Shown here piece after piece: positions 8,169 through 16,316 of a stretch of DNA of 64,000 nucleotides (positions within the stretch are counted from its first letter, which is position 1; the number at the start of each line of letters is the position of its first letter). The position numbers were made by a program, and so were the translations under genes. The notes under the pieces are model-generated. The model did no database searches, was not told the origin of the DNA, and was given only the letters and a program-made list of their open reading frames with translations. The stretch covers positions 1,002,001 through 1,066,000 of the forward strand of contig NZ_AP018786.1 in assembly GCF_003609995.1 (NCBI RefSeq). Direction: 5' to 3'. Source of the DNA: Sutterella megalosphaeroides. Lineage in GTDB: Bacteria; Pseudomonadota; Gammaproteobacteria; Burkholderiales; Burkholderiaceae_F.

Positions 8169-10010
8169 TTACTTCCCTTGCGGATTGAAGGCCTTTTCAA
8201 CGAAGAACGGCCAGGCCTGGTAGCCCATCGTGTCGTTGAAGCGCATGAGGACGGCCGGATCCGTTTCACCCCACTTGTATTCGGCGAGGTAGGGGTGCGG
8301 CTTGATGGGGCCCTTCATGCCGCCCGAGGGACCCGAGAGGCCCGAAGTCGAGTAGTAGACGACGAAGGAATCCTTGTCGGGCATGTACTCCGCAAGACCC
8401 GTCACGGGCGAGTAGAAGGGGTTGCCTTCCTTCTTGCCCACTTCGTAGACCTGTTCGACCGTCATCTTCTTCTGGTCGATCTTATAAACAACGCCGCGGG
8501 TGTACTTTTCCTCGGCCAGAGCGGGCTGTTCCATGCCGCGCGCGTCGCCGTTGTCGAAGGCGGAGACGTAGATGATGTCGCCCTTGCTCTTCGAATCGAT
8601 GCGCCAGGCCGTGTGCTGCGTCCACGTCCAGTCGAAGTCGCCTTCGCACTTCGAGTCTTCGCACTTGATGGGGTTGCCCTTCGCGTCGACGGGCTTCAGG
8701 ACCTTTTCGGCCCAACCCTTCTTCCAGCCTTCGGGCGAACCGAGGATCCACTTCACCTGCTTGTCGCGGCCGATCTTGACGATGGCGGACTGGTGGCGCG
8801 AGGAGATGATGATCGAGTCGTCGCTCGGGTCGTAGTCGACCGAATTGACATGCGCCCAGTTGCGGCCCGGGCCCGTACCGGTGATGTCGCCGAAGGCGTT
8901 CGAGGCGTCCTGCTTGGCGAGATCTTCGGCCGACATCGTCTGCCCGGCCTTCGACGCGTCGATGTTGAGGCACACGGCCCCCTGGTCGAGCGCCTTCACG
9001 ACGTTGTCGCGGTACGGGTCGAGAATGTCGAAGAGACGGAATTCGTCCACGACCGAGCCGCTTTCGTCGACCTCGATGATCACGTCGCGGACCGTATGGA
9101 CACGCTTGCCGTCGGCACGGCGCAAGTCCGAGGAGGCGACACGCAGGAAGGTGTGACCGTTTTGCGCCGCGTCGAGTGCGTGCGAATAGTCGGCGTAGCC
9201 CATCGGAAGACGACGGTTGAAAATTTCGCGCCCGAGCATGTCGTACTTGGCATAGCGCTGGCCGTAACCGAAGACGAGGTTGCCGTCGGCCGCCTGCTGG
9301 AAGCCCATCATGATGCCCGACTTGTAGGGCTGCTCGGGATCGTACATTTCGACGTCGGGCATGAGGTACCAACGCACGGTACCCGTCGTGTCGACGATCG
9401 CGTTTTCGGGACCGAACGCCCATTCGAGCGCGCCGCCCATGGGGTTGTTCCACACGAAGCGCGAAGCGTCGGCGGGCCCGGGGATAAGGTTGTTGATGAA
9501 GTAGAGACGGTCCTTGAAGGCGGGATCCATCTTCTCGACCTTCACGTCGAACGTCGTGTGGGACTGGCCGGGCGTGCCGTTCGAACGGAGGTAAACGGGC
9601 GCCGTGTAGAGCTGATAGCTGTCCTTGAAGTGCTCGATCTTGCCGTGGTCGATGCGGTCGAATTCGACTTCGACCGTGTTGAGGTGGTCGGGATAGAGGC
9701 CGAAGACGGGAACGCCGCCGTGGTTGCGCACGTTGGCGTCGGAAACCTTGTACTTGAGTTCCTGACCGCCCGCCTTCGGCACGATGCGCACGGTGACGTT
9801 TTGGACGACGTAGCCGCCGTTGCGAATGACGGCCGTCAAGGGGGCGATGCGGTACGGGTTCACGACGATTTCGCCGAGGTGACCCTGAGCGAGGTAGGCG
9901 ACGTGCGGGCCCGAGGAGCCGCCCGAGGCGAGGGCGCTCCCCGCGCCCGCAACGAGTCCGAGACCGCAAAGTGCGGCGAGCGTCGCCGCAACGTGCTTCT
10001 TGCAAATCAT
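8169..10010 (-). CDS. assT: Arylsulfate sulfotransferase 1 (periplasmic)
   Basis: This 613-residue protein has a Sec signal peptide ending near residue 29. AssT moves a sulfuryl group from an aryl sulfate to a phenol through a sulfo-histidine, without PAPS. Counting against the uropathogenic E. coli enzyme, the catalytic set is present: H277 (DYSH), H387 (NWAH), R405 (SSRHQSA) and H466 (WTQH), the last being the likely sulfated His. The required disulfide would be C450-C455 (CEDSKC), eleven residues before H466. The divergent DsbL/DsbI genes fit this need. Two more AssT paralogues occur at 33983 and 37464. Likely substrates are diet-, host- or microbe-derived phenolic sulfates, but this is inference. 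Confidence 0.92.
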   Translation of the reverse strand: MICKKHVAATLAALCGLGLVAGAGSALASGGSSGPHVAYLAQGHLGEIVVNPYRIAPLTAVIRNGGYVVQNVTVRIVPKAGGQELKYKVSDANVRNHGGVPVFGLYPDHLNTVEVEFDRIDHGKIEHFKDSYQLYTAPVYLRSNGTPGQSHTTFDVKVEKMDPAFKDRLYFINNLIPGPADASRFVWNNPMGGALEWAFGPENAIVDTTGTVRWYLMPDVEMYDPEQPYKSGIMMGFQQAADGNLVFGYGQRYAKYDMLGREIFNRRLPMGYADYSHALDAAQNGHTFLRVASSDLRRADGKRVHTVRDVIIEVDESGSVVDEFRLFDILDPYRDNVVKALDQGAVCLNIDASKAGQTMSAEDLAKQDASNAFGDITGTGPGRNWAHVNSVDYDPSDDSIIISSRHQSAIVKIGRDKQVKWILGSPEGWKKGWAEKVLKPVDAKGNPIKCEDSKCEGDFDWTWTQHTAWRIDSKSKGDIIYVSAFDNGDARGMEQPALAEEKYTRGVVYKIDQKKMTVEQVYEVGKKEGNPFYSPVTGLAEYMPDKDSFVVYYSTSGLSGPSGGMKGPIKPHPYLAEYKWGETDPAVLMRFNDTMGYQAWPFFVEKAFNPQGK

Positions 10011-10594
10011 GAGAGGGTTTCCTTTGGGTGGGTGGCGGGCGGTGCTTCCGTGGTCGGGGAAGCACGTCGCCCTTCCTGTTCGAAGAGGTCGAACGGGTCG
10101 AATGTCGGAGGGAAAAACCGAAAAAGCCTTTTTCCTTTTCGATGAATGAAATTCTAGAAACTCTCGAACGGCTTTCCGCGTCGTTTTTCGACAATATGCT
10201 TTCCGTAAATCGGAAAGCTTTCAGGGGACGAAAAAGAGGGTGTCGAGAGCGGTGTTTCGAGGTCCGAAACGGGGGGCTTTCCTCCGAACGCTTTCGAGGA
10301 TCGGGTTTTTATCTTAGGATTTACAGTGCGTTGGAGCGGGTCGCAAACGGACGGGGAGCGAATTTCAAAAAACGAAAATTCATTTTTACAAAGCGTCTCA
10401 TCGGACGGGGAATATCCCTCAAAATCGGCTTTTTCGACGTTTTCGCTCTTTCCGAACGATTTTTTCGTACCTATACTTTGGTCTCAGTCGGGGGAGGAAC
10501 GGTTCCTCCCCGTAAGACCGGCTCTCCGATCCTGCGTGAGGACCTTTGACGCTCGGACGGTCGGTCGCACCACTCAAGAAAAGGAATTGCAATC
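10011..10594. promoter_or_regulatory. Divergent assT1/dsbL control region with several palindromes
   Basis: This 584-base gap has no convincing gene and is richer in A/T than its surroundings. On the dsbL side a TATACT (10472-10477) with TTTCCG 17 bases upstream is a fair promoter; seven bases past the expected start lies a perfect inverted repeat, ten-base arms GGGGAGGAAC/GTTCCTCCCC around one base (10491-10511). On the assT side GCTTTCCG/CGGAAAGC around TAAAT (10198-10218) is a LysR-type dyad, and the half-site GCTTTCCG recurs at 10171. TAGAAT on the minus strand near 10152 could be the assT1 -10. Confidence 0.55.
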
Positions 10595-11257
10595 ATGCTT
10601 CGTCGCACGCTCCTGAAGGCCTCGGCCGTCGTTGCCGCCTCCGCTCTCGTTCCCGCCGCCTTTGCCGGCACGCTCGGCACCGACTACGTCAAGCTCGACA
10701 CCCCGCTCGTCGGCGGTGAAGGCAAGATCATCAAGGTCTGGTCCTACGACTGCCCCTTCTGCTTCAAGTACGACGTCGGCGTCGACCCGAAGGTGATGCC
10801 CGAAGCCGAAAAGGCCTCCGGTCTCAAGTTCGACATGTACCACCTCGAAACGAAGGGCAAGTTCGGCCGCGCTGCGAGCGAATTCCTCGCCTACTGCAAG
10901 CTCGAAGACAAGAAGGCGGGCGTTGAAAGCGTCGAAGACCCGAAGAGCCTCTACAAGAAGGCCAAGGACGCCTGGTACCAGGCCTATCACAAGAAGGGCG
11001 AACGCTGGGCCGCCGGCGAAGAAGCCTTCCTGAAGACCGCCTTCGACGCGACCGGCATCACTGCCGACGCCTTTGCCGCCGCCCGCAAGACGGAAGACGT
11101 GCAGAAGCTCGCCGACTACTGGAAGCCCTGCTACGACGTCGCCAAGATCCAGGGTGTTCCCGCCTACGTCGTCAACGGCAAGTACCTCATCATGACGAAG
11201 TCGATTCGCAACGTGAAGGGCATGGTCGACCTCATTACCGAGCTCTCCAAGCTCTGA
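10595..11257 (+). CDS. dsbL: DsbL-type thiol:disulfide oxidase for AssT
   Basis: This 220-residue protein has a signal peptide ending near residue 24 and a thioredoxin-like DsbA fold. The active site C53-P-F-C56 (SYDCPFCFKYD) and cis-Pro loop (QGVPAYVVNG) are intact. Known family role: DsbL is the AssT-specific oxidase, reoxidised by DsbI. The gene is divergent from assT1 and followed 27 bases later by the DsbB/DsbI homologue. AAGGAA precedes the ATG. Confidence 0.9.
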   Translation: MLRRTLLKASAVVAASALVPAAFAGTLGTDYVKLDTPLVGGEGKIIKVWSYDCPFCFKYDVGVDPKVMPEAEKASGLKFDMYHLETKGKFGRAASEFLAYCKLEDKKAGVESVEDPKSLYKKAKDAWYQAYHKKGERWAAGEEAFLKTAFDATGITADAFAAARKTEDVQKLADYWKPCYDVAKIQGVPAYVVNGKYLIMTKSIRNVKGMVDLITELSKL

Positions 11258-11284
11258 TCCACCGCTCGATAGGAATCTCCGCCT

Positions 11285-11944
11285 ATGTCTTCGACGACTC
11301 CCAAGCGCGACTGGCTCTCTACGATCGCGCACCTCGAGCAGACGCGTTGGCCTTGGATCGTGATCGCGTTCCTGAGCTGCGCGCTCGTCCTGGTGGCCCA
11401 CAACGTCTTCCAGGTCTGGCTCTACATGAAGCCCTGCGAGCAGTGCGTCTACATCCGTTACGCCTTCCTCGTGATGGCGCTCGGGTGCCTCTTCCCGATC
11501 ATCTGCCCGAAGCCCCTCATCACGCGCCTCATTGCGTACGTGATGGGCATCTACGGTGCGATCTACGGGATCATGTGCTCGGTGAAGCTCTCCAACATTC
11601 ACCAGGCCATTCACGGCGACGATCCCGACGCGCTCTTCGGCATGCAGGGTTGCTCGACCGAACCGCACTACCCCTTCGGTCTTCCGCTCGAAAAGTGGGC
11701 TCCGGACTGGTTCCTGCCCACGGGTGACTGCGGTTACGACAACTCCGACGTTCCGCTCGGCACGGTGCTCTCGCCCCTGCAGGAGTCGATCATCAACATG
11801 TACAACGACGCGGGCGGTTGGTACCTCATTCCCCCGATGAAGTTCATGTCGATGGCCCAGTGCTGCCTGCTCGCCTTCGGCGTGGCGCTCCTTCTCTACG
11901 TCGTTCTCGGCGGCTCGATGATCCGCGAACGCATGAAGAAGTAA
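11285..11944 (+). CDS. dsbI: DsbI-type (DsbB family) quinone-linked disulfide generator
   Basis: This 219-residue membrane protein has four to five hydrophobic segments. It carries the two periplasmic cysteine pairs of the DsbB family: C51-E-Q-C54 in the first loop and C123/C149 in a long second loop (FGMQGCSTE, TGDCGYDN). The long second loop and adjacency to dsbL and assT identify it as DsbI rather than housekeeping DsbB. It should take electrons from DsbL and pass them to quinone. Confidence 0.9.
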   Translation: MSSTTPKRDWLSTIAHLEQTRWPWIVIAFLSCALVLVAHNVFQVWLYMKPCEQCVYIRYAFLVMALGCLFPIICPKPLITRLIAYVMGIYGAIYGIMCSVKLSNIHQAIHGDDPDALFGMQGCSTEPHYPFGLPLEKWAPDWFLPTGDCGYDNSDVPLGTVLSPLQESIINMYNDAGGWYLIPPMKFMSMAQCCLLAFGVALLLYVVLGGSMIRERMKK

Positions 11945-12029
11945 GGAAACCGATCCTCGAAAGGAGAAGGGTGCTCGTCGCCCCTCTCCCTCGCAACACC
12001 GGGAGACTAATTGCTGTTCTCTCCTTTCC

Positions 12030-12063
12030 GCCCGGGAATGCCGATCATTCCCGGGCCTTTTTT
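12030..12063 (+). terminator. Intrinsic terminator of dsbLI
   Basis: An eleven-base stem GCCCGGGAATG/CATTCCCGGGC is followed by CCTTTTTT. It ends the dsbL-dsbI transcript. Confidence 0.92.
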
Positions 12064-12171
12064 GTTTTCAATTCCTTCTGCTTCTCGCGGGTGATGACAA
12101 CGCCGATTGCTCCTTCCGAGGGCGTTGCTCTGCCACCGCCCGTCTTCACCGCCGAACGAAGCATCGCCGAC

Positions 12172-12218
12172 GCACAAAACGAAAGCCGCCCTGGAGCGCA
12201 AAAGCTCGGAGCGGCTTT
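12172..12218 (-). terminator. Terminator of the M20 peptidase transcript
   Basis: The stem AAAGCCGC/GCGGCTTT (12182-12189 and 12211-12218) has an inner GAGC/GCTC and is followed on the minus strand by TTTCGTTTTG. The rest of the 339-base gap 11945-12283 shows no gene. Confidence 0.75.
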
Positions 12219-12283
12219 GAGAAGGTCCGTGAACGACCGACGGAGTTGCGAGCGGACGATCTTCGCCCGCCCGCAAGCGAGGA

Positions 12284-13429
12284 TCAGGGAGCGAGCAGCC
12301 GCTCTACCATACGCTTGTAGATCTCGAACGAGGCGAGCACTTCTTCGGGGTAGCCGCATTCGTTGTCGCCGTGCAGGTTTTCGCCCGACGGCCCGAACGT
12401 CACGACGGGAATCCCGAGCGTGACGGCGACGATGTTGGAGTCGCACACCGACGGGTCGTAGGCGAGTTCAAGGGCTTTGCCCGTCACGTCGGCGTAGCAG
12501 TCGACGAGCGTCGTCACGAGTTCGTGGTCTTCGGGGACCGCAAAGGACTGCATGTAGGGGCTTTTCCGGGGCTTCAGCCGGACGTTCACCTTATCGGCAA
12601 GGCCGAGGTCGGCTGCCGCCGAGCGGATCTGCGCGATGCAGTCCTCGGACGTTTCGCCCGGCACGACGTAGCGGTCGACGAAGACGTAGCAGCTGTCGGG
12701 AACGACGAGCGTGTCGGGGTTGCCCCCAGACATGTAGCGCACGCACCAGGTGCCGCCGACGAGCTTCGGGTGGGTTTTCGTCGGCAGCGCCTCGATCGCG
12801 ACCGCAAGCTTTCCCGCCGAAATGAGCGCGTTTTCGCCGCGGCGCGGGTAGCGGCTCGCGTGCGCGGACTCGCCGCGCACGGTGACCTCGAAGCTGTAGC
12901 GACCGCGGAAACCGATCGCCGCGTTCGTAAAGCGGCACTCGGCCATGACGGCGTAGTCGGCTTTGAGCACGCCTTCGTCGCAAAGCGCGTAGGTCCCGCG
13001 ACTCAAGCCCTCTTCGTCCGAAACGAAGGCGGCGAGGATCTTCCCCGAGAAGCGCTCGGGGTGCGCCGCAAAGTATTCGAGGGTCGAAAGGAGGCACGCG
13101 AGGCCCCCCTTCATGTCCATGGCGCCGCGCCCGTAGACCTTGCCGTCGATTTCGGTCGCGCGGAAAGGATTCGTCTTCCAGTTTTCGAGCGTCACGTCGA
13201 CCGTGTCGATGTGACCGATCAGAAGCATCGTTTTCCCGGGACGGCCCGAGTCGAGCTCCGTCCAGACCGAGGGGCGCACGCCCTCGACGTCCTCGTCGAA
13301 GCGCGAAAAGTGCGGCGTCAGGCCGAAGCCGCGGATGAGGCCCGCGATGTGTTCGGCGATTTCGAGCTCGCGCCCGTTGACGGAGCGGATGTTGATGAGG
13401 TCGTACCAGCGTTGAATGAGGGGATCCAT
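12284..13429 (-). CDS. M20-family metallopeptidase (ArgE/DapE/carboxypeptidase type)
   Basis: This 381-residue cytoplasmic enzyme has the two-zinc ligand set: GHIDTVD, GRGAMDMKGG, DEEGLSRG and a C-terminal NLHGDNECG. The lid/dimerisation domain lies in the middle (ESAHASRYPRRGENA). The family hydrolyses N-acyl amino acids, succinyl-diaminopimelate or small peptides; the substrate is not readable here. ATG 13429 was chosen because the open frame further upstream overlaps the antiporter gene and has no family similarity. It lies 49 bases after the NhaC-type gene, which suggests a two-gene operon: cation-linked transport and hydrolysis. Confidence 0.85.
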   Translation of the reverse strand: MDPLIQRWYDLINIRSVNGRELEIAEHIAGLIRGFGLTPHFSRFDEDVEGVRPSVWTELDSGRPGKTMLLIGHIDTVDVTLENWKTNPFRATEIDGKVYGRGAMDMKGGLACLLSTLEYFAAHPERFSGKILAAFVSDEEGLSRGTYALCDEGVLKADYAVMAECRFTNAAIGFRGRYSFEVTVRGESAHASRYPRRGENALISAGKLAVAIEALPTKTHPKLVGGTWCVRYMSGGNPDTLVVPDSCYVFVDRYVVPGETSEDCIAQIRSAAADLGLADKVNVRLKPRKSPYMQSFAVPEDHELVTTLVDCYADVTGKALELAYDPSVCDSNIVAVTLGIPVVTFGPSGENLHGDNECGYPEEVLASFEIYKRMVERLLAP

Positions 13430-13478
13430 GGTGCGTTTTCCGTGAGTGGGTCGATGGGGATGAAAGAAGCGTCCGGAC

Positions 13479-14921
13479 TCAGGCGGGCTGCGCTTCGGCG
13501 CGTCCCGTCGCACGCTCGTCGCGAAGGGCTTCGAGCTTGGCCGTGCACAGGCCCGTGACGGCGTAAAAGACCGAGAAGAGAATCGAGAGCCAGAGCATCG
13601 GCGCAAACGGCGTGAAGGCGAGATTCGCGACCCCGAGCGTGCCGGCCGTGTAGGAGCCCGTCGTCGACCAGGGCACCATGGGCGCAAGTCCCGTACCGGT
13701 GTCGATCATCATGCGCATCAGGTTCTTGCGGGAGAGCCCGTACGCGGGAAAGAGGTCCTTCGTCATGGCGCCGACAACGGGGTAGCTCACGTAGTAGGCG
13801 CCCGTAATCGTGAAGAAGACGGCATGGAGCACCATCACCGCGAAGCTCATCGATCGGCTCGTGCGGGCGCGTTCGCGAAGCCACGCAAGGAGCACGTCCG
13901 CGACACCCGCCGTGCGCAGGGGCGCCCCGAAGATCGCCGCCGCCATCAGAAGGCCGATCGTGCCCAACATGCTCGTGAAGCCCCCGCGGTTCACCATCGT
14001 GTCGACGAAGCTCGAGCCCGTCTCGGCGGCGTAGCCCGAATACATGGCGTTCATGAGGTCTCGCGGATTTTCGCCCTGAAGGACTACGGCGATGAGAGCG
14101 GCCGCGGCAATCCCTGCGACGAAGGTCGGGATGGCGGGCTTGCGAAGCACGATGAGGGCGAGCACGACCGGAACCGGTAGGAGCGTGAGAACGCTCAGGT
14201 CGAAGTTCGCGGAAAGCGTCGCGAGGATTTCGTCGTAGGCGCCGCTCGCCGCCGCGTGGGTTTCGAGCGAGAGCCCGTAGACGAAGAAGAACGCAAGGCT
14301 CAGAAGGAAGGCGGGTCCCGTCGAAACGAGGGCGTGCCGGATTCCTTCCATCAAGGGCGTGTCGGTAACGGTCGCGGTGATGACGGTCGAATCCGAAAGA
14401 GGCGAAATCTTGTCGCCCGTGAAGGCCCCCACGCACACGGCGCCCGCCGCGGCTTCGAGCGGAACGCCGAGGCCCTCGGCAACGCCCATGCACGCGATGC
14501 CCACCGTGGCGAGCGTTCCCCAGGACGTACCCGCGAGCGCGCTCATGAGCGTACAGATGATGCAGACGACCGGAAGGAACATCGAGGGCGTGATCACTTG
14601 CATCCCGAGGTAAATCATGGTCGGGATCGTGCCCGAAGCCATCCAGACGGCAATGAGGACGCCGACCGCGAGCAAAATGAGCATCGCCACGAGCATCGAG
14701 GCGATCGTATCGCGAATGCCGCGCTGCAGATCGTCGTAGCGGATCCCGAAGGCGCAGGCCATCGCGCACATGATCGCGCCGTCGATCGCAAGCACGATGC
14801 GCGCGTTGAGCTCAAGCTCCATGAGACCGAAAACCAAAACGAAGACGCCGACGGCAAGCATGGAAAAGGCTGCGCGGGCGCCGATCGGCGATGTTGTCGA
14901 GGATGCGGCGGACGGGTTCAT
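13479..14921 (-). CDS. nhaC: NhaC-type Na+/H+ antiporter family protein
   Basis: This 480-residue protein has about eleven membrane segments with NhaC-family blocks such as SALAGTSWGTLATVG and GAFTGDKISPLSDSTVI. GGAGG lies a few bases before the ATG at 14921. The family exchanges Na+ or Li+ for protons, and some members exchange organic solutes (malate/lactate). The pairing with an M20 peptidase suggests an organic-solute role is possible. A structured 5' leader with a terminator-like hairpin precedes it (see 14976-15226). Confidence 0.82.
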   Translation of the reverse strand: MNPSAASSTTSPIGARAAFSMLAVGVFVLVFGLMELELNARIVLAIDGAIMCAMACAFGIRYDDLQRGIRDTIASMLVAMLILLAVGVLIAVWMASGTIPTMIYLGMQVITPSMFLPVVCIICTLMSALAGTSWGTLATVGIACMGVAEGLGVPLEAAAGAVCVGAFTGDKISPLSDSTVITATVTDTPLMEGIRHALVSTGPAFLLSLAFFFVYGLSLETHAAASGAYDEILATLSANFDLSVLTLLPVPVVLALIVLRKPAIPTFVAGIAAAALIAVVLQGENPRDLMNAMYSGYAAETGSSFVDTMVNRGGFTSMLGTIGLLMAAAIFGAPLRTAGVADVLLAWLRERARTSRSMSFAVMVLHAVFFTITGAYYVSYPVVGAMTKDLFPAYGLSRKNLMRMMIDTGTGLAPMVPWSTTGSYTAGTLGVANLAFTPFAPMLWLSILFSVFYAVTGLCTAKLEALRDERATGRAEAQPA

Positions 14922-14975
14922 GGCTGGGCCTCCGAAAAAGGGAAAAGCGAGGGCGAAAAGCTCTTCGGCAAGACG

Positions 14976-15226
14976 AAAAAAGGTCGAAGGTCCGCTTCCG
15001 GACCCCGACCTTTTGTTGACCTTCGGCCGCCCTGTAGCGCGACGGACGCTCCGTCGGTGTGAGGGCGGTCCCCCGTCGTGAGGTTGTGTTTCGGCCTCGG
15101 TCCTCTTTTGGCTTTTCGGCCGTTCGGTACCGACGCGCGCACTCCGTCGCGGGGTTTCGTTCTCTTTTTCGGGTGTTCCGGTAGCGCTCCGCGTTGCCGC
15201 GACAGTCCCGGAGATGTTCTCTCCGG
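14976..15226 (-). promoter_or_regulatory. Candidate cis-regulatory RNA leader of the NhaC-type gene
   Basis: Read on the minus strand towards the ATG at 14921. A hairpin CCGGAGA/TCTCCGG (15208-15226) is followed by a stem CGACG/CGTCG (15131-15149). Next comes a long stem-internal-loop-stem with outer CCGCCCT/AGGGCGG (15027-15033, 15062-15068) and inner CGACGGA/TCCGTCG (15040-15056). Last is a terminator hairpin GGTCG..GGTCC/GGACC..CGACC (14982-15010) with a U6 run, ending about 55 bases before the ATG. The second and third stems sit in imperfect repeats about 93 bases apart. The order structured RNA, terminator, ribosome site fits a riboswitch or attenuator. I could not match it to a known class. 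Confidence 0.5.
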
Positions 15227-15619
15227 TCCCAGGTGCGCTTTCGACCCGCGAAACGGCCCAGGCGCCCTTCGGCGGTCGTCCCTTTCGGCTTCCCCTCGAT
15301 TTCGCGTGTATGGAGAAACGTACTCTTGAAGACCGCAACCTCTACCTGTGTCATTCCATTCTGCACTGCGAAAAGCGCGCGGTCCGTACCGAAAAGGCCT
15401 TAGTTCGTTTGTGACGATCGGGTGCGTCGCGCAACGAAAAAGGGCGTCTGGGGGAAATCACCCGAGCTCGAAAACCCGAATGCGTATTCGAAGGGTCGGT
15501 TTATTCCGAGGTTTACTAGGGGGTTGTGCCTAGTGCGGAAAACTCGTAGAAAAAATAAGGAAATAAGGAGAAATAAGGCAAAGGATGCCGTGCGGCAAAT
15601 CGACGGCAACTCAACGGAA
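15227..15619. other. Gene-free stretch with an inverted repeat and short direct repeats
   Basis: No coding sequence is convincing here. An inverted repeat ACTAGG-N8-CCTAGT lies at 15515-15534. Three copies of AAATAAGG follow at 15553, 15561 and 15571 in an A-rich, purine-rich stretch. They may be upstream control elements for the antiporter leader, or simply spacer DNA. Confidence 0.3.
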
Positions 15620-15647
15620 AACCGGCCGCGGGTTGCCGCGACCGGTT
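15620..15647 (-). terminator. Probable terminator of the small secreted protein gene
   Basis: Nested stems AACCGG/CCGGTT and CGCGG/CCGCG with a GTTG loop lie 75 bases past the stop at 15722. The minus-strand U-tract is short (TTTTCC), so efficiency is uncertain. Confidence 0.55.
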
Positions 15648-15721
15648 GAGCGGGATCCCCCTTGTCCCGAAACGAGTCGCTCGGTGCGAGGCGTTTCGGG
15701 AGGGGGGACGCGTTGAAGAAC

Positions 15722-16168
15722 TCAGCGGGGGCCGAAGCCGGGACCGCCCGGACCTCCGGGTCCGCCCGGACGATGCCCGCCGGGCCCTCCGGGACCAGCC
15801 GCTCCGCCGGGCCCGCCCGGACGGTGGCCGGGCGGCTCGGGCCGATGTGGCGGTCGATGCGCTTGAGGAGGCGGAGGTGCCGGACGGGGCGGAGGCGGCG
15901 GGGGCGGACGATGGAAGGCGGCCGCCCGTTCCGCGAGGAATCGGCGGTAGGCGTCGCGCGAATACCAACGCCCGTCGTAGTACCAACGGTGTCCGTCCCA
16001 GCGGCCTTCGCGGTAGTGTTCGCGAATGTATTCGCGGGTGAGCGCGTCGGTGACGCCGTAGAGGAGGTCGGCGAGGAGTTCGTCCGAAGCGGCCGAAGCG
16101 ACTCCCGCCCAACCGCCCGCGGCAAGCAGCACCGCCGTGCCGAAAATCAGTTTGCGACGCGTGGTCAT
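15722..16168 (-). CDS. Small secreted Pro/Gly-rich protein of unknown function
   Basis: This 148-residue protein has an N-terminal signal sequence (MTTRRKLIFGTAVLLAAGGW, cleavage near ASA). A charged middle part follows, rich in R, W and Y (GRWDGHRWYYDGRWYSRDAY). The tail runs from a poly-Pro block (8 Pro in a row) into PGGPGG/GHRPGGPGG repeats ending GFGPR. No enzyme motif is visible. Such short Tyr/Trp-Arg modules followed by Pro-Gly tails are seen in cell-envelope or surface-associated proteins, but no function can be assigned. The repeat tail would be prone to length change. Confidence 0.7.
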   Translation of the reverse strand: MTTRRKLIFGTAVLLAAGGWAGVASAASDELLADLLYGVTDALTREYIREHYREGRWDGHRWYYDGRWYSRDAYRRFLAERAAAFHRPPPPPPPRPAPPPPQAHRPPHRPEPPGHRPGGPGGAAGPGGPGGHRPGGPGGPGGPGFGPR

Positions 16169-16203
16169 GGTTTTCTTCCTTCTTCTTCCGTAGGGTTTTC
16201 TTG

Positions 16204-16244
16204 CTCGTACCCGATCGGATACGAGTGAACGTATGTTCAGTATA
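16204..16244 (-). promoter_or_regulatory. Two abutting palindromes and a -10 upstream of the small secreted protein
   Basis: A 22-base near-perfect palindrome (16204-16225, CTCGTA arms around CCGATCGG) directly abuts a perfect 14-base dyad TGAAC-GTAT-GTTCA (16226-16239). The minus-strand TATACT (16239-16244) overlaps the end of the second dyad. Binding there would cover the promoter or the first transcribed bases. The dyad resembles operators of TetR-like repressors; the binding protein is unknown. Confidence 0.55.
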
Positions 16245-16316
16245 GGACGCGCCCATGCAAAGTCGCGTTAAGCGAACGCCGCGGAATGCAAGAAAGTGCG
16301 ACCGAAGCTTGAGTTT

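Noticed and set aside
14922-15338. Upstream extension of the NhaC-type protein
   Set aside because: The extension is Arg/Thr/Gly-rich and has no family similarity; GGAGG directly precedes the ATG at 14921.
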